In this document: piece after piece, positions 36,181 to 45,430 of the stretch
Layout: the number at the start of each line of letters is the position of its first letter
Numbering within the stretch: the stretch's first letter is position 1
From: Ruminococcus sp.
Lineage (GTDB): Bacteria > Bacillota > Clostridia > Oscillospirales > Ruminococcaceae
Length of the DNA: 64,000 nucleotides
Assembly (NCBI GenBank): GCA_018376535.1
Contig: JAHABC010000006.1
Coordinates: 1-64,000 of the forward strand
Direction of reading: 5' to 3'
Made by a program: the position numbers and the translations under genes
The notes under the pieces: model-generated
Told to the model about the DNA's origin: nothing
Database searches by the model: none
The model's input: only the letters and a program-made list of their open reading frames with translations

Positions 36181-37311
36181 TTAAATTCTAGTAGCAAGAA
36201 GTTGAGAATATTGTTTTCTAAAGTCATCAAAGGAGTTGTTATCTAAAGCGTCACGAATTTTCTCCATAAGAGTATTATAAAAGTATAGATTGTGCATAAC
36301 AGCCAATCTACCACCGAGTTGCTCATCTGCTTTAAATAGATGTCTAATATATGCTCTAGTATGATTTTTACATACAGGGCAATCACAATGAGTATCTAAA
36401 GGAAGGCTGTCGGTTTTGTACTTTTCGTTAGTTATGTGCATAATGCCTTCCCAAGTGAATATAGTTCCGTGACGTGCATTTCTTGATGGCATAACGCAAT
36501 CGAACATATCTACACCACGAGCAACGCCCTCAATGATATTTGATGGTGTACCAACACCCATTAGATATCTAGGTTTGTTAATAGGCATATATTCTTCAAT
36601 AACGTCTAATATGTGATACATTACTTCAGTAGGTTCACCAACTGCAAGACCACCTATAGCATAGCCATCTAAATCCAATTGAACTATATCTTTCATATGT
36701 TGAATACGCAAATCATCGAAAGTGCAACCTTGATTTATTCCAAACAACATTTGATGCGGATTAACAGTATCAGGTAGAGAGTTTAATCTAGTTATTTCAT
36801 CTTTGCAACGCATTAACCAACGAGTAGTTCTTGCACATGAATTTTTAGCGTACTCATAAGTTGCAGGATTTTCAACGCACTCATCGAAAGCCATGGCTAT
36901 AGTAGAACCTAAATTGGATTGTATCTGCATAGAAACTTCTGGTGACATGAATATCTTATGACCATCTAAATGTGATGCAAAGTATACACCTTCTTCTTTA
37001 ATCTTTCTAAGACTGGCTAAAGAGAATACTTGAAAACCACCACTATCGGTTAATATAGGTCTGTCCCAGTTTATGAACTTATGAAGTCCACCCATTTGAC
37101 GTACAACGGTATCTGTAGGACGTAAATGCAAATGATATGTATTACACAACTCAACTTGACATTTTAAATCTTTTAAATCAATAGAGGATATTCCTCCTTT
37201 TATTGCTCCACAAGTTGCAACGTTCATAAAAAACGGACTTTGTACCGTTCCGTGAACAGTTTCAAAAACTCCTCTACGAGCCTTGCCCTCTGTTTTTATT
37301 AGTTTAAACAT
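36181..37311 (-). CDS. tgt: tRNA-guanine transglycosylase (queuine tRNA-ribosyltransferase)
   Basis: Tgt swaps the anticodon wobble guanine of Asp, Asn, His and Tyr tRNAs for preQ1. The 376-residue protein shows TDSGGFQVFSL (catalytic Asp region), GIAIGGL-like YAIGGLAVGE, MGVGTPSNI, and the zinc site HCDCPVCKNH. Length is normal. It shares a minus-strand run with queA. Confidence 0.97.
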   Translation of the reverse strand: MFKLIKTEGKARRGVFETVHGTVQSPFFMNVATCGAIKGGISSIDLKDLKCQVELCNTYHLHLRPTDTVVRQMGGLHKFINWDRPILTDSGGFQVFSLASLRKIKEEGVYFASHLDGHKIFMSPEVSMQIQSNLGSTIAMAFDECVENPATYEYAKNSCARTTRWLMRCKDEITRLNSLPDTVNPHQMLFGINQGCTFDDLRIQHMKDIVQLDLDGYAIGGLAVGEPTEVMYHILDVIEEYMPINKPRYLMGVGTPSNIIEGVARGVDMFDCVMPSRNARHGTIFTWEGIMHITNEKYKTDSLPLDTHCDCPVCKNHTRAYIRHLFKADEQLGGRLAVMHNLYFYNTLMEKIRDALDNNSFDDFRKQYSQLLATRI

Positions 37312-37335
37312 AAAAAATCTCCTTTAAGTGCAAAT

Positions 37336-38304
37336 TTAGAGTATCATTAGTATAAGAGATATCACTACTAAAGCTATTCCGGATATGAACATTTTAGCAG
37401 TCATAACGTTTCCAAGATACTTGTCCATAAACGACCATATAACGTTTATAAAACCAAAACTTATCATAAGAGTACCAATTAATCCTACTAGAGTGTTAAT
37501 GTTTGATACATTTCTTACAGTAATAATATCACATAGTTTTATGTACATGGTTAATGGCGTGACTAAAGATACCAATTCTAATAAGGTAAATATCAAATAA
37601 TATATTGGGTGTTCTTCAAAGAATGCTTTACTAGAAAAGGGTTCAAAGAAGTCATTAGCACACGATGGCATATCTTTGTATGTGATAGACTTAACTTTGT
37701 TATCATAAGTAAAATTGATATACCTACGAAAGTTAGTCGACCAATACCATTTTGGAACTATCATACCTCCGATATTTTTATCTGGTAACGCTAAAAATGG
37801 ATAGAAAAAGTTACTCATCTTATGAAAAGGTATATGTTCTCTAAATACCATAATAGAGGTCAACCAAATATTTTTATCATTTGTGATACTCAATGGAAGT
37901 TTATAGTTTAATGGACGACAATACTCACCATTTAAGATTTCTCTAAGTTCCGATAGTTCTCCGTATTCATAAGAGGTATCATTTTTAATCTTATAGAGTG
38001 TATCGACCATTTTTAGTAGTTCTTCAGGTTGTGTATAGAAGAACTCATCATTAGTATACAATACTTGAGCAGGTCTATCGCCGTTAATTTGATGGAATAA
38101 TGAGGTATTTGCTCTAAGTATGCAACTTAGATATACTTCACCATGTTCAAAGAGTTCATTAAAGTTATCATATACCAAATGAAGTTTATCTTTTGGGGTA
38201 TTAACCAACCATTTAGGTTTAGATATTTTTGTTCCCATAAATTGAGAAAATTCTGTTCTATTGATATTGGTTCTAACATTTAAAAAATCATGAAATGTAA
38301 ACAA
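37336..38304 (-). CDS. Membrane protein of unknown function between queA and tgt
   Basis: The 322-residue protein has a soluble N-terminal part of about 230 residues with many aromatics, then three hydrophobic helices at the C-terminus (about 235-320). I recognise no family. Its place between queA and tgt, with gaps of about 25-30 bp, means it is co-transcribed with the queuosine genes. A role in the pathway is not supported by any motif. Confidence 0.65.
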   Translation of the reverse strand: MFTFHDFLNVRTNINRTEFSQFMGTKISKPKWLVNTPKDKLHLVYDNFNELFEHGEVYLSCILRANTSLFHQINGDRPAQVLYTNDEFFYTQPEELLKMVDTLYKIKNDTSYEYGELSELREILNGEYCRPLNYKLPLSITNDKNIWLTSIMVFREHIPFHKMSNFFYPFLALPDKNIGGMIVPKWYWSTNFRRYINFTYDNKVKSITYKDMPSCANDFFEPFSSKAFFEEHPIYYLIFTLLELVSLVTPLTMYIKLCDIITVRNVSNINTLVGLIGTLMISFGFINVIWSFMDKYLGNVMTAKMFISGIALVVISLILMIL

Positions 38305-38333
38305 AAACTCAACCTCCCATATTGATGATGGTA

Positions 38334-39368
38334 TTAATTATCTATTATCAACATACAATCGCCAAATGAAAAGAACCTATATTTTTCATCAACAGCGATT
38401 TTGTAAGCATTCATAGTATTTTCGTATCCCATAAATGCAGATACCAACATAATTAGAGTACTCTCTGGTAGATGGAAGTTAGTAATTAAACCATCTAAGA
38501 CTTTAAACTTATAACTTGGATATATAAATATATCAGTATAGCCATCAGCCTCTTTTAGAATGCCATCATTAAAAGTTGCGACGCTTTCCAAAGTTCTACA
38601 AGATGTAGTTCCTACTGCTATAACTCTGCCACCATTTTGTTTAGTCATATTTATTAAGTCGGCGGTTTCTTGTGGTAGGTGATAGTGTTCGCTATGCATT
38701 TTGTGGTCTAAGATATCATCTTCCTTTACTGGACGGAAAGTTCCTAAACCAACATGAAGTGTCACATATGCGATATTTACTCCCATAGATTTTAACTCTT
38801 GTAGTTGTTCGTTAGTGAAGTGCAATCCAGCCGTTGGAGCAGCTGACGAACCCAACTCTTTAGAGTATACTGTTTGATATCTTTCCTTATCCTGTAACTT
38901 TTCGGTTATGTATGGAGGTAATGGCATTTGACCAACATCTTCAAGAGCAGTAAAGAAGTTACCATCACATTGAAATTTAACTATTCTGTTGCCATCGTCC
39001 TTTACTTCGATAACCTCTGCAAGAAGTCTTCCGTTACCAAATGAGAACTTTGCTCCAACCTTACACTTTTTACCTGGTTTACAGATTATCTCCCAAACTT
39101 TATCGCCTTTTTGTTCCAATAGCAAGAACTCTACAAAAGATTTAGTTTCTAACTTTTCACCATACAATCTAGCAGGAAGAACTCTTGAATTATTTAGGAC
39201 TAACAAATCACCTTTTTTTAGATACTTACATAGATTATAGAAGTGGTCATGTATAACATCACCAGAGGTTCTATTAACGCACATCATTCTTGAATGATTT
39301 CTAGGTTCAATAGGCGTTTGGGCTATAAGTTCTTGAGGTAATTCGTAAAAAAAATCTGATTTTTTCAT
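38334..39368 (-). CDS. queA: tRNA preQ1(34) S-adenosylmethionine ribosyltransferase-isomerase
   Basis: QueA transfers ribose from SAM to preQ1 in tRNA to make epoxyqueuosine. The 344-residue protein begins MKKSDFFYELPQELIAQTPI, the standard N-terminus, which fixes the start at 39368 (GGAG upstream). The longer frame to 39623 only reads through the antisense of the lysine riboswitch. Also seen are NNSRVLPARLYG, SSAAPTAGLHFT, HVGLGTFRPV and LPESTLIMLVSAF. It heads the queA-tgt row. Confidence 0.97.
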   Translation of the reverse strand: MKKSDFFYELPQELIAQTPIEPRNHSRMMCVNRTSGDVIHDHFYNLCKYLKKGDLLVLNNSRVLPARLYGEKLETKSFVEFLLLEQKGDKVWEIICKPGKKCKVGAKFSFGNGRLLAEVIEVKDDGNRIVKFQCDGNFFTALEDVGQMPLPPYITEKLQDKERYQTVYSKELGSSAAPTAGLHFTNEQLQELKSMGVNIAYVTLHVGLGTFRPVKEDDILDHKMHSEHYHLPQETADLINMTKQNGGRVIAVGTTSCRTLESVATFNDGILKEADGYTDIFIYPSYKFKVLDGLITNFHLPESTLIMLVSAFMGYENTMNAYKIAVDEKYRFFSFGDCMLIIDN

Positions 39369-39408
39369 AATATTAAAAAAACTCCAATCTAAAAAATAAA
39401 AAAAACTG

Positions 39409-39437
39409 TTGACAATACAAAGATATCGTGATATTAT
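39409..39437 (+). promoter_or_regulatory. Promoter of the asd-dapA-dapB operon
   Basis: TTGACA (39409-39414), a 17-bp spacer and TATTAT (39432-39437), just upstream of the lysine riboswitch. Confidence 0.85.
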
Positions 39438-39442
39438 ATACT

Positions 39443-39690
39443 TTAGGTAGAGGTGCGATAGAGATAAGTATTCTATACCAAGAACGATATCGGGTTCAAT
39501 AGTAAGTATGGAAGAAAGGCAATATCGCCGAAATGCTAAGGCTATCGATAAAGTTTTAGTGTTGGGTGCAAACTTAATAGGTTTGTAACTGTCATCATGA
39601 GTATGGTGGAGAGCTATCGGCATATAATTTTTTGTATGTCAGTATCTTTAATTATAACTCATGATAGCCAGTTTGTAAACTGGTTTTTTT
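39443..39690 (+). promoter_or_regulatory. Lysine riboswitch with terminator
   Basis: The aptamer (about 39443-39622) shows the conserved L-box parts: AGGTAGAGGTGCG at the start, the GGCAATATCGCCGAAA segment, GTTGGGTGCAAA, and GGAGAGCTATCGG at the end. A terminator follows (CCAGTT 39668-39673, AACTGG 39678-39683, then seven T). GCTATC (39613-39618) can also pair with GATAGC (39663-39668), the expected alternative stem. High lysine should cause early termination of the lysine-synthesis operon. Confidence 0.93.
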
Positions 39691-39765
39691 AAATTTTTAA
39701 GATATAACATATATTATTATGTTACTTAAAACGTTTTTTAAATTTTCACAAAGGAGTTTTTTTTA

Positions 39766-40851
39766 ATGAAACAACAATACAATGTAGGTATCATTGGAGC
39801 TACTGGTATGGTAGGTCAACGTTTTGCAACTTTATTGGAAAATCACCCATGGTTTAAGGTAGTAGTATTAGCTGCGTCACCACGTTCAGCAGGTAAGACT
39901 TATCAAGAGGCAGTAGGCAAAAAGTGGGTTATGACTACACCTATCCCTGAAGAAATGAAAGATATAGTAGTCATGGACGCTACTGCAGATATCGAAAAGA
40001 TTGCTGAAAAGGTTGACTTCGTTTTCTGTGCCGTAGATATGAAAAAAGACGAAATAAAGGCTTTAGAAGAAAAGTATGCTAAGGCAGAAGTTCCAGTAGT
40101 ATCTAATAACTCTGCACATAGATTTACTCCAGATGTTCCTATGGTAGTTCCAGAAATCAACGCTAGCCACTTAGAAATAATCGATAGTCAAAGAAAACGT
40201 CTAGGTACTAAAAAGGGATTTATTGCAGTTAAGTCTAACTGTTCTATACAAAGTTATGTACCTGCACTATCTCCACTAAAGGATAAGTTCGGCATTAAGC
40301 AAGTACTAGCTTGTACTTATCAAGCTATAAGCGGAGCAGGTAAAACTTTTGAAACTTGGCCAGAAATGGTAGATAATCTAATTCCATACATTGGTGGCGA
40401 AGAAGAAAAGTCCGAACAAGAACCTCTAAAGGTATGGGGAACTATCCAAAATGGTGAGATTGTTAAGGCTACATCTCCACTAATAACTACTCAATGTTTA
40501 AGAGTTCCAGTTTCTGATGGTCATACTGCTGCAGTTTTCGTAACTTTTGAAAATAAGCCATCTAAGGAAGAAATTCTACAAGCATGGGCAGAGTTCAAGG
40601 GTGAACCTCAAGAACTAGAACTTCCACACGCTCCAAAGCAGTTTATCCACTACTTTGAAGAAGATAACCGTCCTCAAGCTAAGCTAGATAGAATGATTGA
40701 AGGTGGTATGGCTGTATCTGTAGGTAGACTTAGAGAAGATACTATGTTCGATTATAAGTTTGTATGCCTATCTCATAACACTCTAAGAGGTGCTGCAGGT
40801 GGTGGCGTTCTATTAGCTGAACTTCTAGCTAAAAAAGGCTATTTTGATTAA
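39766..40851 (+). CDS. asd: Aspartate-semialdehyde dehydrogenase
   Basis: Asd reduces aspartyl phosphate to the semialdehyde, the branch point to lysine, threonine and methionine. The 361-residue protein has the NADP motif GATGMVGQRF and the catalytic Cys in KSNCSIQSY. Its sequence is of the archaeal/fungal-type subgroup rather than the E. coli type, which also occurs in some Firmicutes. It is first in the operon behind the lysine riboswitch. Confidence 0.95.
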   Translation: MKQQYNVGIIGATGMVGQRFATLLENHPWFKVVVLAASPRSAGKTYQEAVGKKWVMTTPIPEEMKDIVVMDATADIEKIAEKVDFVFCAVDMKKDEIKALEEKYAKAEVPVVSNNSAHRFTPDVPMVVPEINASHLEIIDSQRKRLGTKKGFIAVKSNCSIQSYVPALSPLKDKFGIKQVLACTYQAISGAGKTFETWPEMVDNLIPYIGGEEEKSEQEPLKVWGTIQNGEIVKATSPLITTQCLRVPVSDGHTAAVFVTFENKPSKEEILQAWAEFKGEPQELELPHAPKQFIHYFEEDNRPQAKLDRMIEGGMAVSVGRLREDTMFDYKFVCLSHNTLRGAAGGGVLLAELLAKKGYFD

Positions 40852-40914
40852 TAATTATATATTATATGATAAATCATTTATATGTTAACTGGTGAAAGGA
40901 GTTAATTGTTTAAA

Positions 40915-41805
40915 ATGAAAAATACAATATTTACTGGAGCTGGTGTCGCTATCATCACCCCTATGAATGAGGATAGCTCCATTAACTTCGATAGACTTGG
41001 CGAAAACATAGACTATCAAATTGAAAACGGTACTGATGCTATTATTATATGTGGTACTACTGGCGAATCTTCTACTATGACCGACGAAGAACACACAGAA
41101 TGTATTCGTTATGCCGTTGAAAGAACTAATAAAAGAATACCAGTCATTGCTGGTACTGGTAGTAACGATACTAAGTATGCTATTGAACTCTCTCAAGAAG
41201 CCCAAAAGTTGGGTGCAGATGGCTTACTATTAGTAACTCCATACTATAATAAAACTTCTCAGCGTGGATTGGTTGCTCATTACAATGCTATTGCTAACAA
41301 TGTGGATATCCCTATAATACTATATAATATTCCTAGTAGAACTGGTGTTAATATCGCTATTGATACTTACGTTCAACTAGCTGATAATAAAAATATAGTC
41401 GCAGTTAAAGAGGCAAGTGGAAATATCGGTTATGTTGCTAAAGTTATGAACGCTATTGGTGACAAAATAGACGTATACAGTGGTAACGATGACCAAATAG
41501 TTCCTTTGATGTCTTTAGGTGCTAAAGGTGTTATCTCTGTACTATCTAACGTTATGCCTAAGGAAACACACCAAATGGCACAATATTGTCTAGATAATGA
41601 CTTCCATAGTGCTAGTAAGATGCAATTAGAACTATTAGATTTAATTAACCATCTATTTATAGATGTTAATCCTATTCCAGTTAAACAGGCTATGAACTTA
41701 ATGGGCTTAAATGTTGGTGAATGTCGTATGCCTCTCTACAAAATGAGTGATAATGATATTCAAACTTTAAAGAACTCTTTAGTTGCACATGGTCTAATTA
41801 AGTAG
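40915..41805 (+). CDS. dapA: 4-hydroxy-tetrahydrodipicolinate synthase
   Basis: DapA condenses aspartate semialdehyde with pyruvate, the first committed lysine step. The protein (about 296 residues) has GTTGESSTM, PYYNKTSQRG with the active-site Tyr, and VAVKEASGN with the Schiff-base Lys. ATG 40915 gives the normal N-terminus; AAAGGAG is 12-13 bases upstream, so a TTG at 40906 with closer spacing is an alternative. Confidence 0.96.
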   Translation: MKNTIFTGAGVAIITPMNEDSSINFDRLGENIDYQIENGTDAIIICGTTGESSTMTDEEHTECIRYAVERTNKRIPVIAGTGSNDTKYAIELSQEAQKLGADGLLLVTPYYNKTSQRGLVAHYNAIANNVDIPIILYNIPSRTGVNIAIDTYVQLADNKNIVAVKEASGNIGYVAKVMNAIGDKIDVYSGNDDQIVPLMSLGAKGVISVLSNVMPKETHQMAQYCLDNDFHSASKMQLELLDLINHLFIDVNPIPVKQAMNLMGLNVGECRMPLYKMSDNDIQTLKNSLVAHGLIK

Positions 41806-41881
41806 CATAAATGTATATAAAATCTAGTGGGCGAATGATATTCGCCCATATTTAAAATTTAATATAAAGGAAGTGTCCTAT

Positions 41882-42640
41882 ATGGTAAATATAGCTATAT
41901 GTGGTGCTAATGGTAAGATGGGCAAAACCATCTACAATTGTGTTAAAAATCGTGATAACATAAATATTGTAGGTGGCATAGATGTAAATACTGACAAGTA
42001 TGCCGATTTTGAAATAGTATCCTCACCTAGTGAACTATCTACTAAACCAGATGTCATTGTAGACTATTCTCACCCTAGTGTACTTAAAAGTCTACTTGAA
42101 TACTGTCTAACTACTGGAACTCCAATAGTATTGGCTACTACTGGCTACTCCGATGAGCAAATTAATGAGATTAAAAAAGCCTCTGAACAGATACCTGTAT
42201 TTTTCTCATGGAATATGTCTTTAGGAATTAACCTACTTGTGGGATTGGCTAAAAAAGCTACTGAAATATTAGGAAATCAGTTTGATATAGAAATCATTGA
42301 AAAGCATCATAATCAAAAGGTAGACGCTCCTAGTGGTACTGCTCTTATGATTGCTAACTCTATAAACGAAACTTTAGAAACTCCACATAACTATATCTAT
42401 GATAGACATTCTCAACGTAAAAAACGTGATAAGAATGAAATAGGTATCCATACTGTTAGAGGTGGCACTATCGTCGGTGAACATGAAGTAATATTCGCTG
42501 GTAATGACGAAATTATTTCCCTAAAACACGTTGCTACTTCTAAGACTGTATTCGCAGAAGGTTCTTTGAATGCTTGTGTATTCTTAAAAGATAAGTCTGC
42601 CGGTATCTATGATATGAGTAATCTAATTTCAGAAAGTTAA
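41882..42640 (+). CDS. dapB: 4-hydroxy-tetrahydrodipicolinate reductase
   Basis: DapB performs the second lysine-pathway step. The 252-residue protein has CGANGKMGKT (nucleotide binding), ATTGYSDEQ, SWNMSLGINLL, EKHHNQKVDAPSGTA (catalytic His/Lys region) and GEHEVIFAG. ATG 41882 is preceded by AAGGAAG at good spacing. It is last in the asd-dapA-dapB operon. Confidence 0.96.
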   Translation: MVNIAICGANGKMGKTIYNCVKNRDNINIVGGIDVNTDKYADFEIVSSPSELSTKPDVIVDYSHPSVLKSLLEYCLTTGTPIVLATTGYSDEQINEIKKASEQIPVFFSWNMSLGINLLVGLAKKATEILGNQFDIEIIEKHHNQKVDAPSGTALMIANSINETLETPHNYIYDRHSQRKKRDKNEIGIHTVRGGTIVGEHEVIFAGNDEIISLKHVATSKTVFAEGSLNACVFLKDKSAGIYDMSNLISES

Positions 42641-42656
42641 TCTATAAGATGATACT

Positions 42657-42692
42657 AAAAATCGGGAAGTTTTTAACTTCCCGATTTTTTTA
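42657..42692. terminator. Terminator after dapB
   Basis: AAATCGGGAAGTT and AACTTCCCGATTT form a strong stem with seven T; it can also act for the convergent leuB. Confidence 0.9.
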
Positions 42693-42710
42693 TGTTATAC
42701 TATGTAGGAA

Positions 42711-43784
42711 CTAAATCTTAGATTTAACTAAGTCACCCATTTCGGAACAAGTAACTAACTTCATGCCATCACTCATGATATCGCCAGTTCTGTAGCCATC
42801 TTCAAGAACAGAGTTTACTGCATTTTCGATAGCATCAGCCTCTTTAGGCATATCGAAAGAGTAGCGTAGCATCATAGCAACAGATAGTATTGTAGCTATT
42901 GGATTAGCTTTATTCTGTCCTGCAATATCTGGGGCAGAACCATGGATTGGTTCATATAAACCTAGAGAAGTTTCACCTAAACTAGCACTAGGTATCATAC
43001 CTAAAGAACCAGTAATCATACTAGCCTCATCGGATAGAATGTCACCAAATAGATTTTCAGTAACTATTACATCAAATTGAGCTGGATTTCTAACTAATTG
43101 CATAGCACAGTTATCTACAAGAGTATCCTCAAATTGAACATCTGGATTGAGTTCAGCATACTTATGAGCAATCTTTCTCCAAAGTCTAGAAGTATCTAAA
43201 ACGTTAGCCTTATCAACGGAGTTCACTTTACCACGTCTTTTCTTAGCCATATCGAAAGCAACTTTCATGATGCGTTCAACTTCAAAGTCGGAATAAGGCA
43301 TAGTATCTATAGCAGTTTCAACGCCGTTTTCATCTGTAGTTGTGGAACGCTTACCAAAGTAAGCACCTCCGATTAGTTCTCTAACGATTACTAAGTCCAA
43401 ACCGTTTGCAGTGATTTCCTCTTTTAGTGGACACGCACTTGCTAATGGTTGGAATAATTTTGCAGGTCTAATATTTGCGAATAGCTTCAATGCTGAACGA
43501 ATACCAAGCAATCCCTTTTCTGGACGTTGATTTCCTGCAAGGTTATCCCACTTTGGACCGCCTACTGCACCTAGTAGAACACTATCCGATGCTAAACAAG
43601 TATCGATAGTTTCTTGTGGTAGTGGGCAACCAGTCGCATCGATAGCACAACCACCCATTAATACTTCGGTATAATCGAAAGTATGACCAAACTTTTCGCC
43701 CACTTTATCAAGAACTTTCATAGCCTCGGTAACTATTTCAGGACCTATTCCATCGCCCTTAATTACTGCGATTTTTTTATTCAT
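42711..43784 (-). CDS. leuB: 3-isopropylmalate dehydrogenase
   Basis: LeuB oxidatively decarboxylates 3-isopropylmalate with NAD in leucine synthesis. The 357-residue protein has GDGIGPEIV, GAVGGPKWD, the substrate-binding segment VIVRELIGGAYFG, the metal-site region NLFGDILSDEASM and PIHGSAPDIAG. It is the last leucine gene of the region, separated from leuCD by two unrelated genes. Confidence 0.97.
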   Translation of the reverse strand: MNKKIAVIKGDGIGPEIVTEAMKVLDKVGEKFGHTFDYTEVLMGGCAIDATGCPLPQETIDTCLASDSVLLGAVGGPKWDNLAGNQRPEKGLLGIRSALKLFANIRPAKLFQPLASACPLKEEITANGLDLVIVRELIGGAYFGKRSTTTDENGVETAIDTMPYSDFEVERIMKVAFDMAKKRRGKVNSVDKANVLDTSRLWRKIAHKYAELNPDVQFEDTLVDNCAMQLVRNPAQFDVIVTENLFGDILSDEASMITGSLGMIPSASLGETSLGLYEPIHGSAPDIAGQNKANPIATILSVAMMLRYSFDMPKEADAIENAVNSVLEDGYRTGDIMSDGMKLVTCSEMGDLVKSKI

Positions 43785-43894
43785 TGTAAAAACAACTCCT
43801 TTAACTCTATTTTAAAGTAATACCCAACATTATAGTGGTATCACTGATATTATTCCACACTGAATGTGATACATTACTCTCTACTAGATAACTA

Positions 43895-44428
43895 TTATTT
43901 CTTATTATAAAACTCATCTTTTAGTATAGCATAAGAAAACGTATCTTTCCAAATAGGATTGTTATTCTCATCAACAAACTTATAAGATGTTGCTTTATTA
44001 CAACCTTCTCTGGACATTCCTAAGCGTTCCAACAGATGCCATGAACGTTCATTAGTAGTATCGACATAAGCTACTATGCGTCTAGCATTGAGATTTTTAA
44101 AAGCATAATCCATAATAGCAAGAGAACTTTCTTTTGCGTATCCTAAACCTTGATACTTTGCGTTAAAAGTATAACCCAGTTCAAAGGTATCAAAATGATG
44201 TTCATTGTTAAAGTATATCTTACCGATTACCTTACTATTAGATTTTAATTCTACTGCATAGAAGTTATCACTTTTGGAAAAGTTAATAACCTCGGATTTG
44301 CATTGTTCAACAATAAACACATCATAAGGCTCATAGTAGACTACTTTCTCATCTGTTAAAATTTCGGATAAGTCTTTCCAATCGTTAGAAGTGAACTTTC
44401 TTATAATTAGATTGTTAGTTTCAATCAT
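43895..44428 (-). CDS. GNAT-family N-acetyltransferase
   Basis: The 177-residue protein fits the RimJ/RimL-type GNAT group: IRKFTSNDWKDL at the start, ELGYTFNAKYQGLGYAKES for acetyl-CoA binding, and ARRIVAYVDTTNERSWHLLE. The acceptor is unknown. It starts 4 bases after the preceding gene, inside the leucine region, so it is co-transcribed with it. AGGAGG-like sequence overlaps the end of the upstream gene. Confidence 0.85.
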   Translation of the reverse strand: MIETNNLIIRKFTSNDWKDLSEILTDEKVVYYEPYDVFIVEQCKSEVINFSKSDNFYAVELKSNSKVIGKIYFNNEHHFDTFELGYTFNAKYQGLGYAKESSLAIMDYAFKNLNARRIVAYVDTTNERSWHLLERLGMSREGCNKATSYKFVDENNNPIWKDTFSYAILKDEFYNKK

Positions 44429-44431
44429 GAA

Positions 44432-44923
44432 TTAATCCTCCAAATATAGACAGTTATCATCTAAAGTTCTGTAATACACTTCACATTCCCAAGGCGATAC
44501 CTCATCACGACCAACATAAAGGACTCTATCTCCTTTGATTGTAAAACAGATACATTCTTCCCAATCTCCCTCGCCACTAACGTAGTAAGCGATATCATCA
44601 TTTTTAGGAACGTATACATACATAGCCGTGAACCAACAATACTTTAAGATATCCTTAGGGGTATCAATGGTAGGAAGTTTAAAATCCGTATTGATACCTC
44701 CAAAGATATTATAACATTTGATAATATTCTCACATATAGTATTAAGCATATCACTAGATATAGAATTTATATGCTGAACACACTTTTTAGAATATTCAAT
44801 AATAGTATTATCCTCTATGTAGATAGTTAGTTCATCGTCCACATCGGTATGAAAGATTTTACTCTTAAAAGAACCCTCTAAGATTTCATCTTCCTCAGAA
44901 AACTTTTCTAATCTTTCAAACAT
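44432..44923 (-). CDS. DUF6985-like protein, possible immunity protein
   Basis: The 163-residue acidic soluble protein has the segment YYVSGEGDWEECICFTIKGD, resembling DUF6985-type proteins often found in polymorphic-toxin immunity arrays. It starts two bases after leuD, so translation is probably coupled. No toxin gene is present in the window. The family call is from memory of the motif and is moderate. Confidence 0.5.
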   Translation of the reverse strand: MFERLEKFSEEDEILEGSFKSKIFHTDVDDELTIYIEDNTIIEYSKKCVQHINSISSDMLNTICENIIKCYNIFGGINTDFKLPTIDTPKDILKYCWFTAMYVYVPKNDDIAYYVSGEGDWEECICFTIKGDRVLYVGRDEVSPWECEVYYRTLDDNCLYLED

Positions 44924-44925
44924 GA

Positions 44926-45411
44926 TTACTTTTCCTTAATAGAGTTCAACAAGCCACCTTTATTGATGATGTTTTGTATAAACTCTGGGAATGGTTCTGC
45001 TTGATATGTTTCGTTCTTAGTTAGATTGGTTATAACACCAGTATCGAAGTTTACTTCTACCTTGTCGCCCTTTTCGATTTTTTCGGAGGCTTCCTTACAT
45101 TCTAGGATTGGCAATCCAACGTTGATTGAGTTTCTATAAAAAATTCTAGCGAAAGTATTCGCAATTACACAAGATACTCCACTTGCCTTAATGGATATAG
45201 GTGCGTGTTCTCTTGATGAACCACAACCAAAGTTATCCTTAGCAACAATGATATCGCCTTGCTGAACGTTGTTTACAAAATCTGGGTCGATATCTTCCAT
45301 ACAGTGTTTAGCCAATTCTTTGTGGTCGGCAGTATTTAGATATCTAGCTGGGATAATAACGTCAGTATCGACATTATCGCCATATTTATGAACAGTTCCA
45401 ATAGCTTTCAT
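44926..45411 (-). CDS. leuD: 3-isopropylmalate dehydratase small subunit
   Basis: LeuD is the small, swivelling subunit of isopropylmalate isomerase. The 161-residue protein shows YGDNVDTDVIIPARYL, DNFGCGSSREHAP and FARIFYRNSINVGLPI, typical of the archaeal/clostridial-type LeuD. It follows leuC by about 20 bp. Confidence 0.97.
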   Translation of the reverse strand: MKAIGTVHKYGDNVDTDVIIPARYLNTADHKELAKHCMEDIDPDFVNNVQQGDIIVAKDNFGCGSSREHAPISIKASGVSCVIANTFARIFYRNSINVGLPILECKEASEKIEKGDKVEVNFDTGVITNLTKNETYQAEPFPEFIQNIINKGGLLNSIKEK

Positions 45412-45430
45412 GATTTAAAAACCTCCTAAA

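Noticed and set aside
39369..39623. N-terminal extension of queA
   Set aside because: The extra residues do not belong to the family and only read the opposite strand of the lysine riboswitch.
39728..39737. AAAACGTTTT before asd as a LacI-type operator
   Set aside because: It lies in an A/T-run context after the riboswitch terminator and lysine genes have no expected link to glycan control; likely chance.
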